The notes: generated by a model from the sequence alone, not told the origin. A DNA stretch of 64,000 bases from Sphingomonas sp. OV641 (GCF_900109205.1 NZ_FNZB01000004.1:124001-188000); one strand, 5' to 3'; positions 7,682-17,292 are shown, numbered from the stretch's first letter. Numbers and translations are program-made.

Positions 7682-9247
7682 ATGATCGATCTGGACGCCA
7701 TCCGTACCCTGGCCGACATTCCCGCCGCGCAGCGTGAGGCGCGCGGCGAGGCGGTGGCCATCGCCTTTGAAGGGCGCGAGACCAGCTATGCCGCGCTCGA
7801 CCGGCAGTCGCATCGCATCGCCAATGCCCTGATCGCGGCGGGCGCGGGCAGGGGGGATCGGATCGCCGTCCTCTCCAAGAATCATGATGGCTGGTATCCG
7901 CTGTTCTTCGGCACCGCGCGCGCCCGCGCCTGCCTCGCACCGATCAACTGCCGGCTGTCCGCGGTGGAGATCGCCGGCATCCTGGAGGATGCGGCCCCCG
8001 CCATCCTCTTCGTGGGCGAGGATTTCTTCGAGGTTGCGCTCGCCGCCGTGGCGGATCTGCCGCGTCCGCCCGCGCTGGTGGCGCTATATGGCGCGCATCC
8101 GCGCTTCGCCCCGCTCGCCAACTGGATCGGCGACGCGCCCGCCACCGCGCCCGCGGACACGCCGACGCCGGCGGATGACGTGCTGCAACTCTATACCAGC
8201 GGCACCACCGGCCGGCCCAAGGGCGTGGTGCTGACCAACCACATCTACCGCCGTTTCATGGAAATGGCGACGCAGGTGGACGGGTTCGCCTATGACGAGG
8301 GCGATACGGTGATGATCGTCATGCCCCTGTTCCATGTCGCGGGCACCAACATCAGCTTCGCCGCGCTGGCGCAGGGCGGGCGGATCGTGCTGGTCAAGGA
8401 TTTCGACGCGGCCGCCGTGGTCGGTCTGATGCCGCGTGAGCGCGTGGCGCACACCTTTCTTGCCCCTTCCATGATCCAGATGCTGTTACAGCAGCCGCAG
8501 GCCGCCGCGCAGCGCTATCCCGCGCTGCGCACCATCGCTTACGGCGCCTCGCCCATTGCGGCGGACGTGCTGCGCCGCGCCCGCGCCACCTTCGGCTGCG
8601 GCTTTGTGCAATTCTACGGCATGACGGAATCGGCCGGCAGCGGTTCCTATCTCTCTCCTTCTGGCCATGATCTGCCGGGCAAGCTCGTCTCCTGCGGCCG
8701 CCCCTGGCCCGATGTGGAGATGGGCATCATGGGCCCCGACGGCGCGCTGTTGCCGCCCGGCGCGATCGGGGAGATCGTGATCCGCGGCGATATCGTGATG
8801 AAGGAATATTGGAACCGCCCCGATGCCACCGCGGAAACGCTGGCGGGCGGCTGGTTGCGCACCGGCGATGCCGGCTATCGCGACGAAAGCGACCATTTCT
8901 TCGTTCATGATCGCATCAAGGACATGATCGTCTCGGGCGGGGAGAATGTCTATCCGGCGGAGGTGGAGAATGCCATCGCAGGCTGCCCGGGCGTCGCTGA
9001 TGTGGCGGTGATCGGCGTGCCCGACGAACGCTGGGGCGAGGCGGTAAAGGCGCTGGTCGTGCCCGCACCCGGCGCCGCCCCTGATCCCGCCCAGATCATC
9101 GCCTGGGTCCGCGCGCGCATCGCCGCCTACAAGGCGCCCAAGACCGTGGAGTTCATCGACGCGCTCCCCCGCAATCCTTCCGGCAAGGTGCTCCGCCGCG
9201 AGCTGCGCGCCCGCTACTGGCAGGGCCGCGAGCGCGCCGTCGGGTGA
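7682..9247 (+). CDS. AMP-binding acyl-CoA synthetase (fatty-acid/aryl acid CoA ligase)
   Basis: A 521-residue ANL-superfamily enzyme. YTSGTTGRPKG (171-181) is the A3 ATP-phosphate loop, QFYGMTESAG near 318 the A5 motif, LRTGDAGYRDE near 400 the A7 motif, and NPSGKVLRREL near 505 carries the catalytic lysine. ATG 7682 follows GGGGGAGAGGA. It activates a carboxylic acid with ATP and joins it to CoA in the cytoplasm; chain length or aromatic preference cannot be deduced. An enoyl-CoA hydratase gene lies 1.3 kb downstream on the same strand but is separated by two unrelated genes. The size and motif spacing are normal. Confidence 0.9.
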   Translation: MIDLDAIRTLADIPAAQREARGEAVAIAFEGRETSYAALDRQSHRIANALIAAGAGRGDRIAVLSKNHDGWYPLFFGTARARACLAPINCRLSAVEIAGILEDAAPAILFVGEDFFEVALAAVADLPRPPALVALYGAHPRFAPLANWIGDAPATAPADTPTPADDVLQLYTSGTTGRPKGVVLTNHIYRRFMEMATQVDGFAYDEGDTVMIVMPLFHVAGTNISFAALAQGGRIVLVKDFDAAAVVGLMPRERVAHTFLAPSMIQMLLQQPQAAAQRYPALRTIAYGASPIAADVLRRARATFGCGFVQFYGMTESAGSGSYLSPSGHDLPGKLVSCGRPWPDVEMGIMGPDGALLPPGAIGEIVIRGDIVMKEYWNRPDATAETLAGGWLRTGDAGYRDESDHFFVHDRIKDMIVSGGENVYPAEVENAIAGCPGVADVAVIGVPDERWGEAVKALVVPAPGAAPDPAQIIAWVRARIAAYKAPKTVEFIDALPRNPSGKVLRRELRARYWQGRERAVG

Positions 9248-9272
9248 GGCGGCGGGGCTTCGCGCCGGGCGC

Positions 9273-9584
9273 TCAGCGGAAGGGAGCGCGCCTGTTCAGG
9301 ATATCGTTGGCTTCGCGGCGCACATAGGCCTGCTGCTTGTCGGTCAGGGTGCCGCCGTTCGCCGCCATCATCGCATCCACCTCGGCGCGCAGCGTCTGCG
9401 CCCGTTTCAGCTTGTCGCGCCGCATGGTCGGCGTGTCGCTTGCCGGGATCAGCGAATTGGCGCGAAAGCCGGGCTCATAGGTCGAATAGTTCGGCCCGTT
9501 CATCGACTGCGCGGCGGCGAGGGTTGGCGTCAGCAGGGCGACGGCTGCAAGGGGGAGGGCGGCAAGCGGGAGGGCGATCTTCAT
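9273..9584 (-). CDS. Small exported protein of unknown function
   Basis: A 103-residue protein with a clear Sec signal peptide (MKIALPLAALPLAAVALL, cleavage after TLAAA near residue 25). The mature part is short, polar and rich in basic and alanine residues, with RRDKLKRAQTLRAEVDAMMAANGG forming a predicted helix and a C-terminal YVRREANDILNRR. No cysteine pair or enzyme motif is visible. I do not recognise the family; the length and signal suggest a periplasmic protein. It is transcribed away from the LysE gene. Confidence 0.7.
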   Translation of the reverse strand: MKIALPLAALPLAAVALLTPTLAAAQSMNGPNYSTYEPGFRANSLIPASDTPTMRRDKLKRAQTLRAEVDAMMAANGGTLTDKQQAYVRREANDILNRRAPFR

Positions 9585-9716
9585 GGCGTGAATTCCCTTT
9601 GATGCGCGTCGAGGGAGCTAGGTCCTCCCGGCCGCCCGGACAACCTTGGGCCTGCCGATCGCGACGACATGGATCACCCATCGCGTTCGTGTTAGTCACC
9701 CCCGCATGATCGCAGC

Positions 9717-10358
9717 ATGTTCCCCGGCATGATCGACGGTACGTTGCTGATCGCCTTCATCGTGGCTGCCACGATCTTGACCGTCACGCCCGGCGTGGAC
9801 ACCGCCATGGTGCTGCGCGCGGCGACGGTTGAGGGCAGGCGACCGGCGGTCATGGCGTCGGCTGGCATCACCCTCGGCTGCCTCATCTGGGGCGGCGCCG
9901 TGTCGATCGGCCTTGGCGCCATGCTCAAGGCGTCCGAACTGGGCTATACGATCGTGAAGTTCGCGGGCGCGGCCTATCTCCTCTGGCTGGGCGCGAAGCT
10001 TCTGCTCAGGCCCCGTGCCGGCCTGACGTTCGCGCCCGGCGATCAGCCGGGCCGAAAGGGGCGTGACGCCTTCTGGCGCGGGCTTCTGACCAACCTCCTG
10101 AACCCCAAGATCGGCGTCTTCTACATCACCTTCCTTCCGCAGTTCGTGCCGGCCGGCGCGAGCGTCGCGGCCTATTCCTTCTTTCTTGCCGCGCTTCACG
10201 TCCTGCTGACGTTGCTGTGGTTCGCCCTGCTGATCGCGGCAACGGTTCCGCTGGGCCGCTTCCTGCGCCAGCCGAAAGCGGTGCGCGGGCTGGATCGGCT
10301 TACCGGCGGCGTGTTCGTCCTTTTCGGGCTGAAGCTGGCGACCTCCAGCGCGCGATAG
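9717..10358 (+). CDS. LysE/RhtB-family amino-acid exporter
   Basis: A 213-residue protein with six hydrophobic segments. TPGVDTAMVLRAATVEGRRPAVMASAG near residue 24 matches the LysE/RhtB hallmark, where a proline-glycine turn is followed by a basic loop, and WRGLLTNLLNPKIGVFYITFLPQF near 123 is the second conserved block (NLLNPK). Such proteins export amino acids or homoserine lactone-like compounds. The start could be ATG 9717 or the in-frame ATG 9729; neither has a strong ribosome site. No LysG/ArgP-type regulator is next to it. Confidence 0.85.
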   Translation: MFPGMIDGTLLIAFIVAATILTVTPGVDTAMVLRAATVEGRRPAVMASAGITLGCLIWGGAVSIGLGAMLKASELGYTIVKFAGAAYLLWLGAKLLLRPRAGLTFAPGDQPGRKGRDAFWRGLLTNLLNPKIGVFYITFLPQFVPAGASVAAYSFFLAALHVLLTLLWFALLIAATVPLGRFLRQPKAVRGLDRLTGGVFVLFGLKLATSSAR

Positions 10359-10524
10359 CGGATTTCTCCCGCGCAACGGGCATCAATGTCAGGCGCCAGG
10401 CGCGGCGCCGCTGTGCCATGCAGGCTTTCGCCGGCACCAGATTCTCGTCGTTGACGGCACGCGAAAAAGCCGGAAGCCATGACGGCACCGGACAATCGCC
10501 GGACAAGATAAAGGGAGAAGGACC

Positions 10525-11286
10525 ATGACCGACGAAGTTCTGACGCGTGATCAGGATGGCATCCTGATCGTCACCATCAACCGCCCCGAACAGAAGAACG
10601 CGATGACCAAGGCCGCGGCCGAGGGGATTGCGGCGGCGATGGACCGGCTCGATTCCGAGGACGCCCTGCGCGTCGCGATCATCACCGGGGCTGGCGGCAC
10701 CTTCTGTTCGGGCATGGACCTCAAGGGCTTTCTGCGCGGCGAAACGCCCTCCGTGCCCGGTCGCGGCTTCGGCGGGTTGACCGAAGCGCCGCCCAAGAAG
10801 CCGCTGATCGCCGCGGTTGACGGCTATGCGCTGGCCGGCGGGCTGGAACTGATGATCGCCTGCGACATGGTAGTCGCGAACAGCAAGGCGAAGTTCGGCA
10901 TCCCGGAGGCGAAGCGCGGCCTGGTCGCCGGCGCCGGCGGCCTCATCCGCCTGCCCGAGCAGATCCCGCAGCGGATCGCGCTTGAGCTGGCCGTCACCGG
11001 CGACTTCATCGATGCGGATCGCGCCTATCAGCTCGGCCTTATCAACCGCATCACCGAAGGCGCCGCGCTCGACGCTGCGCTGGAGCTCGCCGCGACGATC
11101 AGCGCCAACGGCCCGCTGGCGGTGCAAGTGTCGAAGCAGATCATCAGCCAGTATCGCGACTGGCCGGTGGATCAGCGCTGGGCCAAGCAGGGCGCGCTGA
11201 TGGGCCCGGTCTTCACCAGCGCCGACGCCCGCGAAGGCGCCGCCGCCTTCGCCGAGAAGCGCAAGCCGAACTGGACCGGCAAGTAA
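10525..11286 (+). CDS. Enoyl-CoA hydratase/isomerase (crotonase) family protein
   Basis: A 253-residue crotonase-fold enzyme. ITGAGGTFCSGMDLKGFL (near residue 55) gives the first oxyanion-hole loop and ALAGGLELMIACDMVVA (near 110) the second. FGIPEAKRGLVAGAGG carries the region where hydratases hold their second catalytic glutamate (E in IPEAKRGL). ATG 10525 follows AAGGGAGAAGGA. It should hydrate or isomerise an acyl-CoA intermediate of fatty or aromatic acid breakdown in the cytoplasm. The exact reaction cannot be assigned from sequence alone. Confidence 0.9.
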   Translation: MTDEVLTRDQDGILIVTINRPEQKNAMTKAAAEGIAAAMDRLDSEDALRVAIITGAGGTFCSGMDLKGFLRGETPSVPGRGFGGLTEAPPKKPLIAAVDGYALAGGLELMIACDMVVANSKAKFGIPEAKRGLVAGAGGLIRLPEQIPQRIALELAVTGDFIDADRAYQLGLINRITEGAALDAALELAATISANGPLAVQVSKQIISQYRDWPVDQRWAKQGALMGPVFTSADAREGAAAFAEKRKPNWTGK

Positions 11287-11424
11287 CATCAACGGCCCAT
11301 CCGGTGCGGCCACCCGCCGCACCGGCCGCCACCCCAACCAGGCGGCATCCCGGCGGGTATCGGCGCCGGCGCTTACCTTCCCGGCAATCCCGAAACCTCG
11401 CCCGTCACGCGCCCCTCAAGCCCG

Positions 11425-11530
11425 CCCCGGCGAAGGCCGGGGCCCAGTCGGGAAAGCCATCGCAACCGCCACCACGCCCGCCCACTCCCCTTCGTCATGC
11501 CGGGCCGGTCCCGGCATCCAGGGTGCCGCA
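11425..11530. repeat. Two intergenic palindromes of the dispersed repeat families
   Basis: The 615-base gap downstream of the enoyl-CoA hydratase gene begins with CCCCGGC-GAAG-GCCGGGG (11425-11442), then has a TGCCGGG/CCCGGCA palindrome near 11500-11518. It then contains the 155-bp element listed separately. The rest of the gap (to 11901) holds further partial CCGG-rich arms but no gene. Confidence 0.65.
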
Positions 11531-11550
11531 AACCCCAAGCGATCGAGTCA

Positions 11551-11705
11551 GGGTTTGATCCAGCCAGATCGATCCGCCTCCCCGGCGAAGGCCGGGGCCC
11601 AGTCGCGCGACAAAGCTGGCAGGCACACCGGAATCTGCCAACGCTTTCCCACCTGGACCCCGGCCTTCGCCGGGGAGGTGTTTCCAGAAGCCCGGATCAA
11701 ACCCT
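11551..11705. repeat. 155-bp element with 12-bp perfect terminal inverted repeats, copy 1
   Basis: The ends are AGGGTTTGATCC (11551-11562) and GGATCAAACCCT (11694-11705), exact reverse complements. Inside are two facing hairpins, one with CCCCGGCGAAGGCCGGGG and one with CCCCGGCCTTCGCCGGGG. Related copies lie at 32354-32509 (same orientation) and 39864-40020 (opposite orientation). It codes for nothing and resembles a MITE or REPIN-type non-autonomous element; no matching transposase is in the window. Confidence 0.75.
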
Positions 11706-11901
11706 GGCGCAACGGCGGCCGGCACAGCAGGAGGCGTTACCCCGGCCCGGTGCCAGGATCCCCTGTGCTGCGACCTCACGGCTCACCGCTCGGTGGCTGT
11801 CGCGACAATCCCGGCATGACCAACGCGGCTAAGCAAAAGGCTCGCCCCAGCCGCGAGCGGCCGGCAGTCGGCACCGCCCGCCGCGTAACCCCGCCGCGCC
11901 C

Positions 11902-13080
11902 TCAGCCGAAGATGAAATCCGCCGCGTTGATATGCGCCGCCGTCAGCGATCCGCCGGGATCCTCGAGCAGGATGGAGAATTTCGCCCCCGTGGAGCTCAC
12001 CACGTTCACCGATACGTCGCCGCTCGACAGGTCGGTCGCGAAAACCGTGCCCTTGCCCCCGCCCGAGCGATAGGCGGTGACGCCGAGCGCCTCCAGCACG
12101 ATGCGGTCGAGGCCGTTCTCGAAATCCTCGATCACGTCGCCGCCGCCCAGCGCCGCCGCGCCGCTGAAGACGAAGCGGTCGTTGCCGGCATCGCCCCACA
12201 AACGGTCCGCGCCCTCGTCGCCGGCGATCTCGTCATGCCCCGCGCCGCCGTGGATGCGGTCCGCGCCGGTGCCGCCGGACAGCACGTCGTCGCCCGCGTC
12301 GCCGAACATCTGGTCGTTGCCGGTCTCGCCCAGCATCGCGTCCTGATCGTTGCCGCCTTCCATGTAATCGTTGCCGGCGCCCGCCTGCATCGTGTCGCGC
12401 CCGTCGCCGCCCAACAGCACGTCCGCCCCGTCCTCGGCGGAGATGATGTCGTCGCCGGTCCCGCCGTCCAGCCAGTTGGTGCCGTCGCCGCCGTCCACCC
12501 GGTCGTTGCCGTCGCCGCCATAGACCTTGTCGTTGCCCGACTGGCCCTTCAGCTTGTCGTTCCCGCCCTCGCCATAGATGATGTCATGGCCCGCGCCGCC
12601 GGCCACCGCCATGGTGGTCAGCTGGCCGGTCGCCGGGTTGACCTCGTTCAGGAAGCCATCGTCGTCCGCGCCGGCATAGATGATGTCGTCGCCATAGCCG
12701 CCGTCCAGATAGTCGCGCCCGTCACCGCCATAGATGAGGTCGTTGCCCGCATCGCCAAGGATGCGGTCATGCCCGATGCCGCCGTCGAGATGGTCGTCGT
12801 CGTCCCCGCCGGAAAGAATGTCGTTGCCGCTCGCGCCGATCAGCCGGTCCTTGCCATAGCCGCCGTCCAGCCGGTCGTTGCCGTTCTCGCCATACAGATA
12901 GTCGAGCCCCGCGCCGCCGATCAGATAATCATGGCCGTCACCGCCATAGATATCGTCGTCGCCGTCGCCCCCGTCCACGCGGTCCGCCCCGGCGCGGGCG
13001 CGGATCAGATCGTTGAGACTGGTGCCGACGATCACATCGTCCGAATAGCCACCGTCGATGGTTTTCGCGAATTTGCGCAT
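11902..13080 (-). CDS. RTX-type calcium-binding repeat protein
   Basis: A 392-residue acidic protein, almost all of it made of glycine-aspartate nonapeptide repeats of the GGxGxDxUx kind (residues about 15-330), which bind calcium in a parallel beta-roll. The C-terminal DRFVFSGAAALGGGDVIEDFENGLDRIVLEALG is the usual cap and secretion-signal region of type I secreted proteins. It lacks a cleavable signal peptide. ATG 13080 is preferred to a start 69 bases upstream because MRKFAKTIDGG opens directly into the repeats. No type I secretion genes or catalytic domain are nearby, so it is probably a secreted structural or adhesive protein exported by a system encoded elsewhere. Confidence 0.88.
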   Translation of the reverse strand: MRKFAKTIDGGYSDDVIVGTSLNDLIRARAGADRVDGGDGDDDIYGGDGHDYLIGGAGLDYLYGENGNDRLDGGYGKDRLIGASGNDILSGGDDDDHLDGGIGHDRILGDAGNDLIYGGDGRDYLDGGYGDDIIYAGADDDGFLNEVNPATGQLTTMAVAGGAGHDIIYGEGGNDKLKGQSGNDKVYGGDGNDRVDGGDGTNWLDGGTGDDIISAEDGADVLLGGDGRDTMQAGAGNDYMEGGNDQDAMLGETGNDQMFGDAGDDVLSGGTGADRIHGGAGHDEIAGDEGADRLWGDAGNDRFVFSGAAALGGGDVIEDFENGLDRIVLEALGVTAYRSGGGKGTVFATDLSSGDVSVNVVSSTGAKFSILLEDPGGSLTAAHINAADFIFG

Positions 13081-13359
13081 GATGCACCGGTAATTAGGCG
13101 CTTGGGATAGCGCGCTGAATACCCCTCCCGAGGCAGCGGGCGGGGGCATGAAGGTTCCGCCTGCGATACGAAGAATGCCCGTTCGGCCATGGCCCTTTGC
13201 CCGGCGGCATACCTCCGTGACCCGGCTTGATGTTGCGTGAAATTATGTTGCCGGGGGAACCAATCCGCCCCGCGCGCGGTCAAACGGGCGTCGACACACG
13301 ACCGGCGACACAGCCGGCGGTTCAGGGGCCCGCCTCCGGGCGGAAGAAGTGGGAAACGG

Positions 13360-14397
13360 GTGACAGCGCTGGGGGGCAGAACGATCATTTTTGGCAGCCA
13401 AGGCGGCAAGTGCGACTGGCGCCTGCCGTTCGCTCCTGCTTTGCCCGCTTTCGCCTTGCTCGCGCTCGCCGGCTGCAACCGGCACCAGTCCGCGCTGGCT
13501 ACCTTTGGCGAGGAAGCGGCCGGCATCGCGCATCTGTCGCTGGTGATGGTGATCGGCGCTTTGGTCATTGCGGCGGCGCTCTTGCTGCTGTTCCGCTGGG
13601 CGGTGCGCGCGCCGGAAGGGTCGCTGTCGCTGCGCGGCGGCGAGCGGCTGATCGTGGTGGCGGGGGCGGTGCTGCCGTCGGTCCTGCTGCTCGGCCTCCT
13701 CATCTACAGCCTGCCGGCGATGAAGCCGCGCCCGACCGGGCCCGGCGATCTCACGATTGACGTGACGGGGGAGCAATTCTGGTGGCGCGTGCGCTATCAT
13801 CCGCCCGGCGCCGCGCCGGTCGACGCCGCCAATGCCATTCGCATCCCGGTCGGCCGCACGGTGCGTTTCCGGCTGCACGGCGGCGACGTGGTGCACGCCT
13901 TCTGGATTCCCGGTCTCGCCGGCAAGATGGACATGATCCCCGGCCGGGTGAACGAACTGCCCGTGCGCGCGGTGAAGCCGGGGCTGTTTCGCGGCCAGTG
14001 CACCGAATTCTGCGGGCTTTCGCATGCGCTGATGGCATTCGAGGTGATCGCCATGGAGCCCGCCGCCTTTGACCGCTGGCTCGCGGCGGAGCGGCAGCCC
14101 GCGCGCGCCGCGGCGGGCGCGTCGGGCGAGGGCAGGGCGCTTTTCGCCAGCTACGGCTGCGGCGGCTGCCACCAGATCCGCGGCACGGGCGAGGGCGGGC
14201 TGATCGGGCCGGATCTCACCCATTTCGCCGCCCGCCGCACGGTTGGCGCCGGCACCCTGCCGATGGACCCGGCCGCGGTCGCCCGCTTCATCCGCCATCC
14301 ATCCGAAGCGAAGCCCGGCGCGCGCATGCCGGCCTTTTCGCACATGAGCGAGGCGGAGGCGAGCGCCATCGCCCGCTATCTGGGAGAGCTGCGTTGA
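13360..14397 (+). CDS. coxB: Cytochrome c oxidase subunit II with fused cytochrome c domain (caa3 type)
   Basis: A 345-residue protein. A lipoprotein-like N-terminus (LLALAGC, Cys39) is followed by two membrane helices (about 57-80 and 97-118). The periplasmic cupredoxin domain has the complete CuA ligand set: H179, C214, E216, C218, H222 and M225. A covalent haem c domain follows, with CGGCH at 267-271 and a distal Met in ARMPAFSHM. This accepts electrons from soluble or membrane cytochromes and passes them to subunit I. GTG 13360 is a reasonable start; earlier in-frame codons look non-coding. Its stop overlaps the next gene by four bases. The 279 bases upstream probably hold the promoter, which I cannot place. 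Confidence 0.9.
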   Translation: MTALGGRTIIFGSQGGKCDWRLPFAPALPAFALLALAGCNRHQSALATFGEEAAGIAHLSLVMVIGALVIAAALLLLFRWAVRAPEGSLSLRGGERLIVVAGAVLPSVLLLGLLIYSLPAMKPRPTGPGDLTIDVTGEQFWWRVRYHPPGAAPVDAANAIRIPVGRTVRFRLHGGDVVHAFWIPGLAGKMDMIPGRVNELPVRAVKPGLFRGQCTEFCGLSHALMAFEVIAMEPAAFDRWLAAERQPARAAAGASGEGRALFASYGCGGCHQIRGTGEGGLIGPDLTHFAARRTVGAGTLPMDPAAVARFIRHPSEAKPGARMPAFSHMSEAEASAIARYLGELR

Positions 14398-16910
14398 GCC
14401 TGCACGATCAGGACGATCCCGAGCTGCGCCGCGCCCAGGAGGAACGGCTGCGCGCCGTCTGGGCGCCGCCGCGCGGGCTGTTTCTGCGCTGGACCGATAC
14501 CAACAACAATGCCGTGGGCGTCTGGTACACGCTGACCGCCTTCTGCTTCATGCTGTTCGCCGGTGTGCTGGCGCTGATCATGCGCACCCAGCTTGCCATG
14601 CCGGAAAGCACGATCACCAGCGCCTCGACCTACAATCAGCTGTTCACGCTGCACGGGTCGGCGATGATGTTCCTGTTCGCCGTGCCGATGTTCGAGGCGG
14701 TGTCGATCATCCTCCTGCCGCAGCTGCTGGGGGCGCGCGACCTGCCGTTCCCGCGCCTGTCCGCCTTTGGCTATTGGAGCTTCCTCCTGGGCGGCGTGTT
14801 CGTTCTCGGCTCGATCTTCTTCGATGTCGCGCCCGATGGCGGCTGGTTCATGTATCCCCCGTTCACCACCCGCACCGACCTGTCGGGGCTCGGAGCCGAC
14901 ATCTGGATGCTCGGCCTGTCCTTTATCGAGGTGTCCTCGGTGGCGGCGGCGGTGGAGCTGATCGTCGGCATCCTGAAGTTCCGCCCGCCGGGGATGCGGC
15001 TGAACCTCATGCCGCTGTACGCCTGGTACATCCTGGTCGTGGCGGTGATGATCCTGTTCGCCTTTCCGCCGCTGATCGCGGGCGACCTGTTGTTCGAAAT
15101 GGAGCGGCTGCTCGACTGGCCGTTCTTCGATGCGGCGCGCGGCGGCGATCCGCTGCTGTGGCAGCACCTGTTCTGGATCTTCGGCCACCCGGAAGTCTAT
15201 ATCATCTTCCTGCCGTCGATCGCGCTGTTCGCCATGCTGGTGCCGACCTTCGCGCAGCGGCACCTGCTCGGCTATCCCTATATCGTCCTCGCGGCGGTGG
15301 GCACGGCGTTCCTCAGCTTCGGCCTGTGGGTGCACCACATGTTCACCACCGGCCTGCCGAAGATCAGCCTGGCGTTCTTCTCCGCCGCCAGCCAGGCGGT
15401 GGTGATCCCGACGGGCGTGCAGATCTTCGCGCTGATCGCGACGCTGGCGGCCGGGCGCGTGATCTTCTCGACGCCCCTGCTGTTCGCCACCGGCAGCCTC
15501 GCGATCTTCGTCATCGGCGGGCTCACCGGCGTGATGGTCGCGATCGTGCCGTTCGACTGGCAGGCGCACGATACCTATTTCGTCGTCGCGCACCTTCATT
15601 ACGTGCTGATCGGCGGCACGCTGATGCCGCTGATCGCCGGGCTTTATTATTACTGGCCGCTCATCACCGGAAAGAAGCTGAGCGACCGGCTCGGCCGCAG
15701 CGCCTTCTGGGTGATGTTCGCCGGCGCCAATCTCACCTTCTTCCCGATGCATTTCTCCGGGCTGCTGGGGATGCCGCGCCGCGTGTTCACCTATCCGGCG
15801 GAGCTTGGGCTGGGCGGGCTCAACATGGCCTCCACCATCGGTTCCTATCTGTTCGCCGCCGGGATGCTGATCGTCGTCATCGACCTGTGCCTGTCGCCGA
15901 CGCGCAGCAAGGCGAAGCGCAATCCCTGGAACGCGGGCACGCTGGAATGGCTGGCGGAACCGGAAAACGAGCCCTGGGGTGTCCGCTCGGTTCCGCTGAT
16001 CGAGACACGCTATCCGATCTGGGATCAGCCCGATTTCATGCGCAAGGTGGACGAGGGGCGCTTCTTCCTGCCCGATGCGGAGGAAGGGCGGCGCGAAACG
16101 ATCAGCACCACCGTGCTGGATGCACGTCCGCTCGCCGTGGTGCGGCTGGCGACGCCCTCGGTGCTGCCGATGCTCACCGCCTTTGCGCTTGGCGGCGTGT
16201 TCATCCTGACGACCTTCCACTTCTACTGGGCCGCGCTGGCCAGCGGGGTGGTGACGCTCGGGCTGGTGCTCGCCTGGATGTGGACCACGGCGGAGATCCC
16301 GGAAAAGCCGTGCAAGCCGATCGGCCACGGGCTGGAACTGCCGCTATACCTGTCCGGGCCGCAGGCACCCGGCTGGTGGGCCATGTTCATCACCATGCTG
16401 GCCGACGCGACCGCCTTTGCCGGGCTGGTGTTCGGCTATTATTTCTTCTGGACGGTGCATCCCGTGTTCCCGCCGCCCGACATGCCGGGGCCGGGCATCA
16501 CCTGGCCGATGGTTGCGCTGGGGCTCGCCGCCGTCAGCTGGGCGGTGACGATCGCCGCGCGGGAGCTGAACCGGCGCGGCGCGGTGGCGGCGACGCGCCT
16601 GCTGCTCGCGCTGGGCGGATTGGGGTCGGTGCTGGCGATCCCGGCAGGGCTCGCCGGGCCATGGCTCCACGGGCTCGATCCCGCCGCGCACAGCTATCCC
16701 GCGATGGTGTGGCTGCTGGCGATCTGGACGGTGATCCACTCGGGCGTCGGCGCCATTGCGCAATTCTACGCGCTGGCGCGCAGCATCGCCGGCCGCGCGA
16801 CGCCGGTGCATGATGCCGACATCCGCAACACCGCGCTGTATCATCACTTCATGCTGTTCACCGCCATCGTGTGCTGGGGCACGCTCGGGCTGTTCCCGGA
16901 GGTGGCCTGA
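14394..16910 (+). CDS. ctaD: Cytochrome c oxidase, fused subunits I and III
   Basis: An 838-residue membrane protein starting at TTG 14394, overlapping coxB by TTGA. Residues about 30-560 are haem-copper oxidase subunit I: LFTLHGSAMM (haem a ligand), WIFGHPEVYI (CuB His and cross-linked Tyr), WVHHMFTTG (CuB His pair) and VAHLHYVL (haem ligands). The C-terminal ~230 residues are subunit III-like, with segments such as WWAMFITMLADATAFAGLVFGYYF. It reduces oxygen to water and pumps protons in the inner membrane. Fusion of I and III is known for several caa3 oxidases. The operon lacks a separate subunit IV, but the next gene is a small membrane protein. Confidence 0.92.
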   Translation: MSLHDQDDPELRRAQEERLRAVWAPPRGLFLRWTDTNNNAVGVWYTLTAFCFMLFAGVLALIMRTQLAMPESTITSASTYNQLFTLHGSAMMFLFAVPMFEAVSIILLPQLLGARDLPFPRLSAFGYWSFLLGGVFVLGSIFFDVAPDGGWFMYPPFTTRTDLSGLGADIWMLGLSFIEVSSVAAAVELIVGILKFRPPGMRLNLMPLYAWYILVVAVMILFAFPPLIAGDLLFEMERLLDWPFFDAARGGDPLLWQHLFWIFGHPEVYIIFLPSIALFAMLVPTFAQRHLLGYPYIVLAAVGTAFLSFGLWVHHMFTTGLPKISLAFFSAASQAVVIPTGVQIFALIATLAAGRVIFSTPLLFATGSLAIFVIGGLTGVMVAIVPFDWQAHDTYFVVAHLHYVLIGGTLMPLIAGLYYYWPLITGKKLSDRLGRSAFWVMFAGANLTFFPMHFSGLLGMPRRVFTYPAELGLGGLNMASTIGSYLFAAGMLIVVIDLCLSPTRSKAKRNPWNAGTLEWLAEPENEPWGVRSVPLIETRYPIWDQPDFMRKVDEGRFFLPDAEEGRRETISTTVLDARPLAVVRLATPSVLPMLTAFALGGVFILTTFHFYWAALASGVVTLGLVLAWMWTTAEIPEKPCKPIGHGLELPLYLSGPQAPGWWAMFITMLADATAFAGLVFGYYFFWTVHPVFPPPDMPGPGITWPMVALGLAAVSWAVTIAARELNRRGAVAATRLLLALGGLGSVLAIPAGLAGPWLHGLDPAAHSYPAMVWLLAIWTVIHSGVGAIAQFYALARSIAGRATPVHDADIRNTALYHHFMLFTAIVCWGTLGLFPEVA

Positions 16911-16911
16911 C

Positions 16912-17292
16912 GTGCTGGACCGCCTGCATCGCCGCTTCCGCAGCCTGCGCGTCACCTTGTGGACGCTGATCGTCCCGCCGACGACCTGGGCCGCGCATTT
17001 CCTCTTCTCCTATCTCTGGGCGGCGCTCAGCTGCGCCAAGCGGGGCTATTTCGCCGAGGCGCCCGTGCTGTTCTGGGCCGGCACCATTCTGGCGCTGCTG
17101 GTGATCCTGGCGGCCGGCTGGATCGCGCTGGTCCAGTCGCGCACGCCGGGGGATGATCCGCCGCATGAACAGGGGACGGAAACGGATCGGCTGCGCTTCC
17201 TTGCTTATTCGACACTGCTGCTCGCGGGGCTCAGCTTCGTCGGCGTGATCTTCACCGCCGCGCCGGTGGTGTTCATCGAGGATTGCCGGTGA
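16912..17292 (+). CDS. Small membrane protein of the caa3 oxidase operon
   Basis: A 126-residue protein starting at GTG 16912 with GGAGG at 16897-16901, one base after the oxidase stop. It has three hydrophobic segments (about 17-35, 48-70, 94-118), the first containing WTLIVPPTTWAAHFLFSYLWAALSC. I do not recognise a named family; the position between subunits I+III and a CtaG-like factor suggests an accessory or assembly subunit. Its stop overlaps the following start by four bases. Confidence 0.75.
   Translation: MLDRLHRRFRSLRVTLWTLIVPPTTWAAHFLFSYLWAALSCAKRGYFAEAPVLFWAGTILALLVILAAGWIALVQSRTPGDDPPHEQGTETDRLRFLAYSTLLLAGLSFVGVIFTAAPVVFIEDCR

Noticed and set aside
14376..16328. 650-codon open frame antisense to the cytochrome oxidase gene
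   Set aside because: Arg/Gln/Asp/His-rich composition without domains; it mirrors the GC-rich codons of a clear ctaD gene.
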